DNA from: Datnioides undecimradiatus
Lineage: Eukaryota > Chordata > Actinopteri > Lobotiformes > Datnioididae
DNA length: 64,000 nt
Assembly (NCBI GenBank): GCA_008933995.1
Contig: WARS01000047.1
Span: 1,550,001-1,614,000 of the forward strand
Direction: 5' to 3'
Shown here one piece after another: positions 61,148 to 64,000 of this stretch. Position 1 is the first letter of the stretch; each line of letters starts with the position of its first letter. Under the pieces are notes generated by a model. That model did not search any database. It was not told the DNA's origin and saw nothing but the letters and a program-made list of their open reading frames with translations. Position numbers and translations under genes: made by a program.

Positions 61148-62229
61148 GTAAGACCCCTTAGTTGGAGAGACACTGGAAAGACTGACAGTGAAACAAAAGC
61201 CTAATGAGAAACAGAGATAAACTGAGAGCAGTGTTTGCAAACCTGACAAATGCAAGTGGCAGATGTTGCGTCTCACATAAACATGTAACTCTAAAAATAC
61301 ATAGGTGATGAGTACTGGCACGGATGCGGATTATCCTGTAATGAATGTTTCTTTGTCTCGAAGAAATTTGATTAGAAATGAAAAAAAAAAAAACCCCTGC
61401 TTCTCTTTGTTTGCACATTTATAATGCAGACTGAGTGGCAGCAACCTGTAAAGAACAAACAAAGCCCTGACTGCTCTGCTGCAATCTAGTATAATATGCA
61501 GTGCAGCATTTAGCTCCTCAGCTCATCCGTCCTAAGTAGGTCCTCTGAGGACAAGTGGATCACAGTGTTGATAATAGAGATGTGGAAGGAGCCCGCCAAG
61601 ACTGAAGCCAGAGCAGCCTGCACTGACATCTAGTGGCAGCTCTTTCAAATTGCAACTAAGATCTTCAATTAATCTACTCTCAGCTGCTGCAGTCCTGTTA
61701 TAGATTGCATCTTTGTGAAGGCTATGAAGACAAACACTGATGAATATATAGAGAAATTACTGTTTGGCTGCATTGCTTTTAACTGGGTAACTGGTAAATT
61801 AGTATAGTCAGTTACATACCACTAGCAGTTCAGTTTTCAAATCCTGTATTACAGAATACCACAGAAATCAAACCACAATGTGTGTAAATGTTCAAATGTT
61901 TTTCAGGTAATAGTACAAAATCAGAAAATCTGCTTGTGATGCAGAATAGCCCGATCCAATATCATTGCTTGAACAATTTCAATATTCCTGTTGGTCAAAG
62001 TCAAAGCCTATATTTTGCATGTATAATCTCTAAAAAGTCAAAAATTATTAATCAAGTAGAAATGCCCCTGAATTACACTTCAGTACATCTTTAGAGTAGA
62101 CGTACTTAGATTCCAGCACTACCTACCTCCGTCAGAGAAGAGTCGCAGAAGTGTGTAAAGCATTTATTCATCAGCGTCTTTCTAATGTTCCGTTAATCAA
62201 CGAGTGTTTTCTTTGTCTCTGTCCCACAG
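61148..62229 (+). other. znf609: Predicted 3'UTR intron 8 of znf609 (1.1 kb)
   Basis: GTAAGA at 61148 and TTTGTCTCTGTCCCACAG ending at 62229 form a strong splice pair immediately after the stop codon. The interval looks intronic: an A run near 61380, AT-rich sequence, and a CTCF-like motif at 61623-61636. If the intron is not removed, it would simply be 3'UTR. The protein is unaffected either way. Confidence 0.65.
61623..61636 (-). promoter_or_regulatory. CTCF-like motif
   Basis: On the minus strand CCACTAGATGTCAG matches the CTCF core CCASYAGRKGGCRS at all but one position (T for G). It lies in the predicted 3'UTR intron. Single-motif matches of this kind occur often by chance or within repeats. 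Confidence 0.3.
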
Positions 62230-63004
62230 GGAAACCTGACCGTCACACCTCAACCCTGCAAAGATTCATGTGACTGGCTCACATGAGAGGAAAATCTCCC
62301 GGGTGTTACCTTTTAGACATCAGTTGAATGGTGTTTCTATCTATATTTTTTAGTTCTTCTGCCCCAGGGCTAGGCAGATTGTCGTTTTTGTTTTTGTTTT
62401 TTCCCCCTCCCCTCGTAAATGACCCCAAATTTTTCCAGACCTTGGACTGTAACAGGACTGATAACCCAGGTTCAAAGCCATCACTCTGCCTCATCACGCA
62501 GAGGAAACACCAACCCGCTGATTATCTAGTCTTTGCACTGTCAACAAATACAATGCAAAAAGAGACTATTGGACTGCCAGAACAGCTTTTTTCTTGTTGT
62601 TTTTTTTTTTTTTTTTCTTTGACTGCATTGTTTTTTTGTCACACGCAGAAAGAAATTGGCAGGGGATGTTGGGTGGCTGATGGGAAAGGGGAGTCAAACT
62701 AAATTAAAGACTGAAAAAAGGTGAATCATATTGAAATGATTTCAACTCTTATGTCTTTGGCTTATTGTATGCCGTGAAACAACAGTATATCCTTAACTTG
62801 ACAAATGTTTGGCTATATTTCGTGGGGAGAGGGAATATGGCAACAGCTGCTTTCTTCAGAGACTTGAGAGCCTGAGACTGAAGTTTTTTTTGTTTTTAAT
62901 TTTCCATCGTCATTGTTGATTCCCATCCTCTTTGAACCCTCAGTTCTTGTTTCAGGGATGATGTCGTCATGTTTTGCGAAGGGACCGCACACACCTCAAC
63001 GGAG

Positions 63005-63010
63005 AATAAA
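63005..63010 (+). terminator. Candidate proximal polyadenylation signal AATAAA
   Basis: Canonical hexamer about 780 bp into the terminal exon. Downstream sequence is T-rich (TATTCATATTTTTCTC), compatible with a cleavage region. Use is unproven. Confidence 0.4.
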
Positions 63011-63667
63011 CGCTATATTCATATTTTTCTCTCAGTAATACTATACTCCATATCATTGTGTTCATCCTTGAATTTGTCTGACGTCGGTATTAGTCCTGTC
63101 TTCCGTCGCAATGATGACATGGTCGCATCTGTCTTTGACACCCGGTCACACGGTGAAGCCACATTAGCAAGCGATGCATTCCCAGGGCATTGTCTTCACT
63201 GCATCAGGCCACTTGTGCAGGTTTTAGTGTTTTTACTGTAAGGTTGTGCTTCATTCAAGTTTGATCATTTTCTGTAAACAATGTGAAACTTCACTTATGT
63301 ATTTTTCTGCTGTAATATAGACTTTTAGCCGACTTTTATGCGCATAAATGTTTATATTTATCCTACCACACAACTGTTTAAAAGCCGTCACTGTTAAATA
63401 GCTTTTAGCCTTTGCGGAGTTTTAACATCATGTGCTCATTAATGTTGCTTCAACGTCCCGCTCTGCTTCTCCTTTGTCCCAGCTCTGGTTATCTCGCAGC
63501 AGCTTGTTTTTATTTTATTCAGATGACTGCTGCTTTGTCAACACATCAAGTTTGCTTCATCCATCCCAACATGCAATGTGCCGTAAAGACTGGTTCCAGA
63601 CCTCTGAATCGCTGACCACATCTCAGATCTTTGTCAGAGATTCGGTGTCAAATTCGATCGGATTAAC

Positions 63668-63675
63668 TGTAAATA
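63668..63675 (+). promoter_or_regulatory. Pumilio recognition element in the 3'UTR
   Basis: TGTAAATA is a perfect match to UGUANAUA, bound by Pumilio proteins that repress or destabilise mRNAs. It is followed by AGACAGTGAATC. An eight-base motif can occur by chance. Confidence 0.4.
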
Positions 63676-63976
63676 AGACAGTGAATCAGTCTGATTTTTA
63701 GGCAAAAAGGTCAAAGTATCCCCGGGTGCTTCGCTTGCTTGTGTGGCTTCACCACAGCACACATTCACCTCACACGGTAGTTTGCATGGTTTTCTTTCTG
63801 TGCGGCAAGCTTTTGGATCAATCCCTAACTGGGCCAATGAGGCTGATACCTCAGACGCCAGTTTGCTTTGGTCATTTGCTGCCTGTGCTCTAAACTCAAC
63901 TGCTGGCACATTAAACATAAGTGCATGAAATGGCCCCAAAATATCTTTCAGCAAACAGATGCAGACAATGAGCTCA

Positions 63977-63982
63977 AATAAA
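63977..63982 (+). terminator. Candidate distal polyadenylation signal AATAAA
   Basis: Canonical hexamer in CAAATAAAAAGG near the window end. The downstream GU-rich element would lie outside the window, so it cannot be judged. Confidence 0.35.
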
Positions 63983-64000
63983 AAGGAACAGTTGAACCAG

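Larger units (their letters stand above)
62230..64000 (+). other. znf609: znf609 terminal exon, 3'UTR (extends to or beyond window end)
   Basis: The exon begins GGAAACCTGACC after a strong acceptor. No frame continues from the coding exons. It contains a T run near 62602-62618, an AATAAA at 63005-63010, a Pumilio-type element TGTAAATA at 63668-63675 and an AATAAA at 63977-63982, 18 bases before the window ends. The last could be the main poly(A) signal, with cleavage at or just past the end. Open frames at 63432-63701 (+) and 63634-63954 (-) have no recognisable content. Confidence 0.7.

Noticed and set aside
63634-63954. 106-codon antisense frame in the 3'UTR
   Set aside because: No domain recognised and overlapped by a plus-strand open frame; more likely a chance result of locally higher GC.
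1-64000. Retroviral, LTR, Polinton or CRISPR content
   Set aside because: No reverse transcriptase, integrase, capsid or envelope signatures in any listed frame, no long terminal direct repeats and no regularly spaced repeat array were seen.

Overview
The window comes from a ray-finned fish genome, probably a percomorph-grade teleost. The reasons are a vertebrate gene with long AT-rich introns and GT-AG junctions, a protein orthologous to human ZNF609, and decayed copies of interspersed repeats typical of percomorph fishes (the GCTAAC-rich repeat and the ATTAATCG-bounded repeat), plus a Tc1-type transposon fragment. No operon, bacterial or viral gene is present.

One gene fills the window: znf609 (zinc finger protein 609) on the plus strand. 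Bases 1-15722 are the 3' part of intron 1; the non-coding first exon and promoter lie upstream. Exon 2 (15723-16609) carries the start codon at 15851. Exons 3 (42103-42328) and 4 (54354-54441) encode the conserved linker. Exon 5 (56450-58823) encodes most of the protein, including the single C2H2 finger and a polyglutamine tract. Exons 6 (58935-59304), 7 (60424-60813) and 8 (61069-61147) complete the reading frame, with the stop at 61140-61142. A last, untranslated exon begins at about 62230 and runs to or past the window end. The seven coding segments sum to 4281 nt, 1426 codons plus stop, and every junction phase agrees.

Introns 2 (25.5 kb) and 3 (12 kb) hold most of the repeat fossils: two inverted copies of the GCTAAC repeat, several copies of the ATTAATCG repeat, a piece of a widespread teleost repeat next to a tRNA-like SINE promoter, and a Tc1/mariner transposase fragment. 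No second protein gene was found in any intron; the other open frames look like chance or antisense shadows.

The most interesting signal is exon 2. It is 887 nt and corresponds to the exon that forms the human circular RNA circ-ZNF609. Read as a circle, the ZNF609 frame runs through the back-splice junction for 13 further codons to a TGA inside the 5'UTR part of the exon, giving a 266-residue ORF. The same exon has two upstream ORFs, one ending a single base before the main ATG. Other points of note are the 28-glutamine tract, a tandem NAGNAG acceptor with a third in-frame candidate at exon 6, and an apparent loss of a segment conserved in the human protein at that junction.
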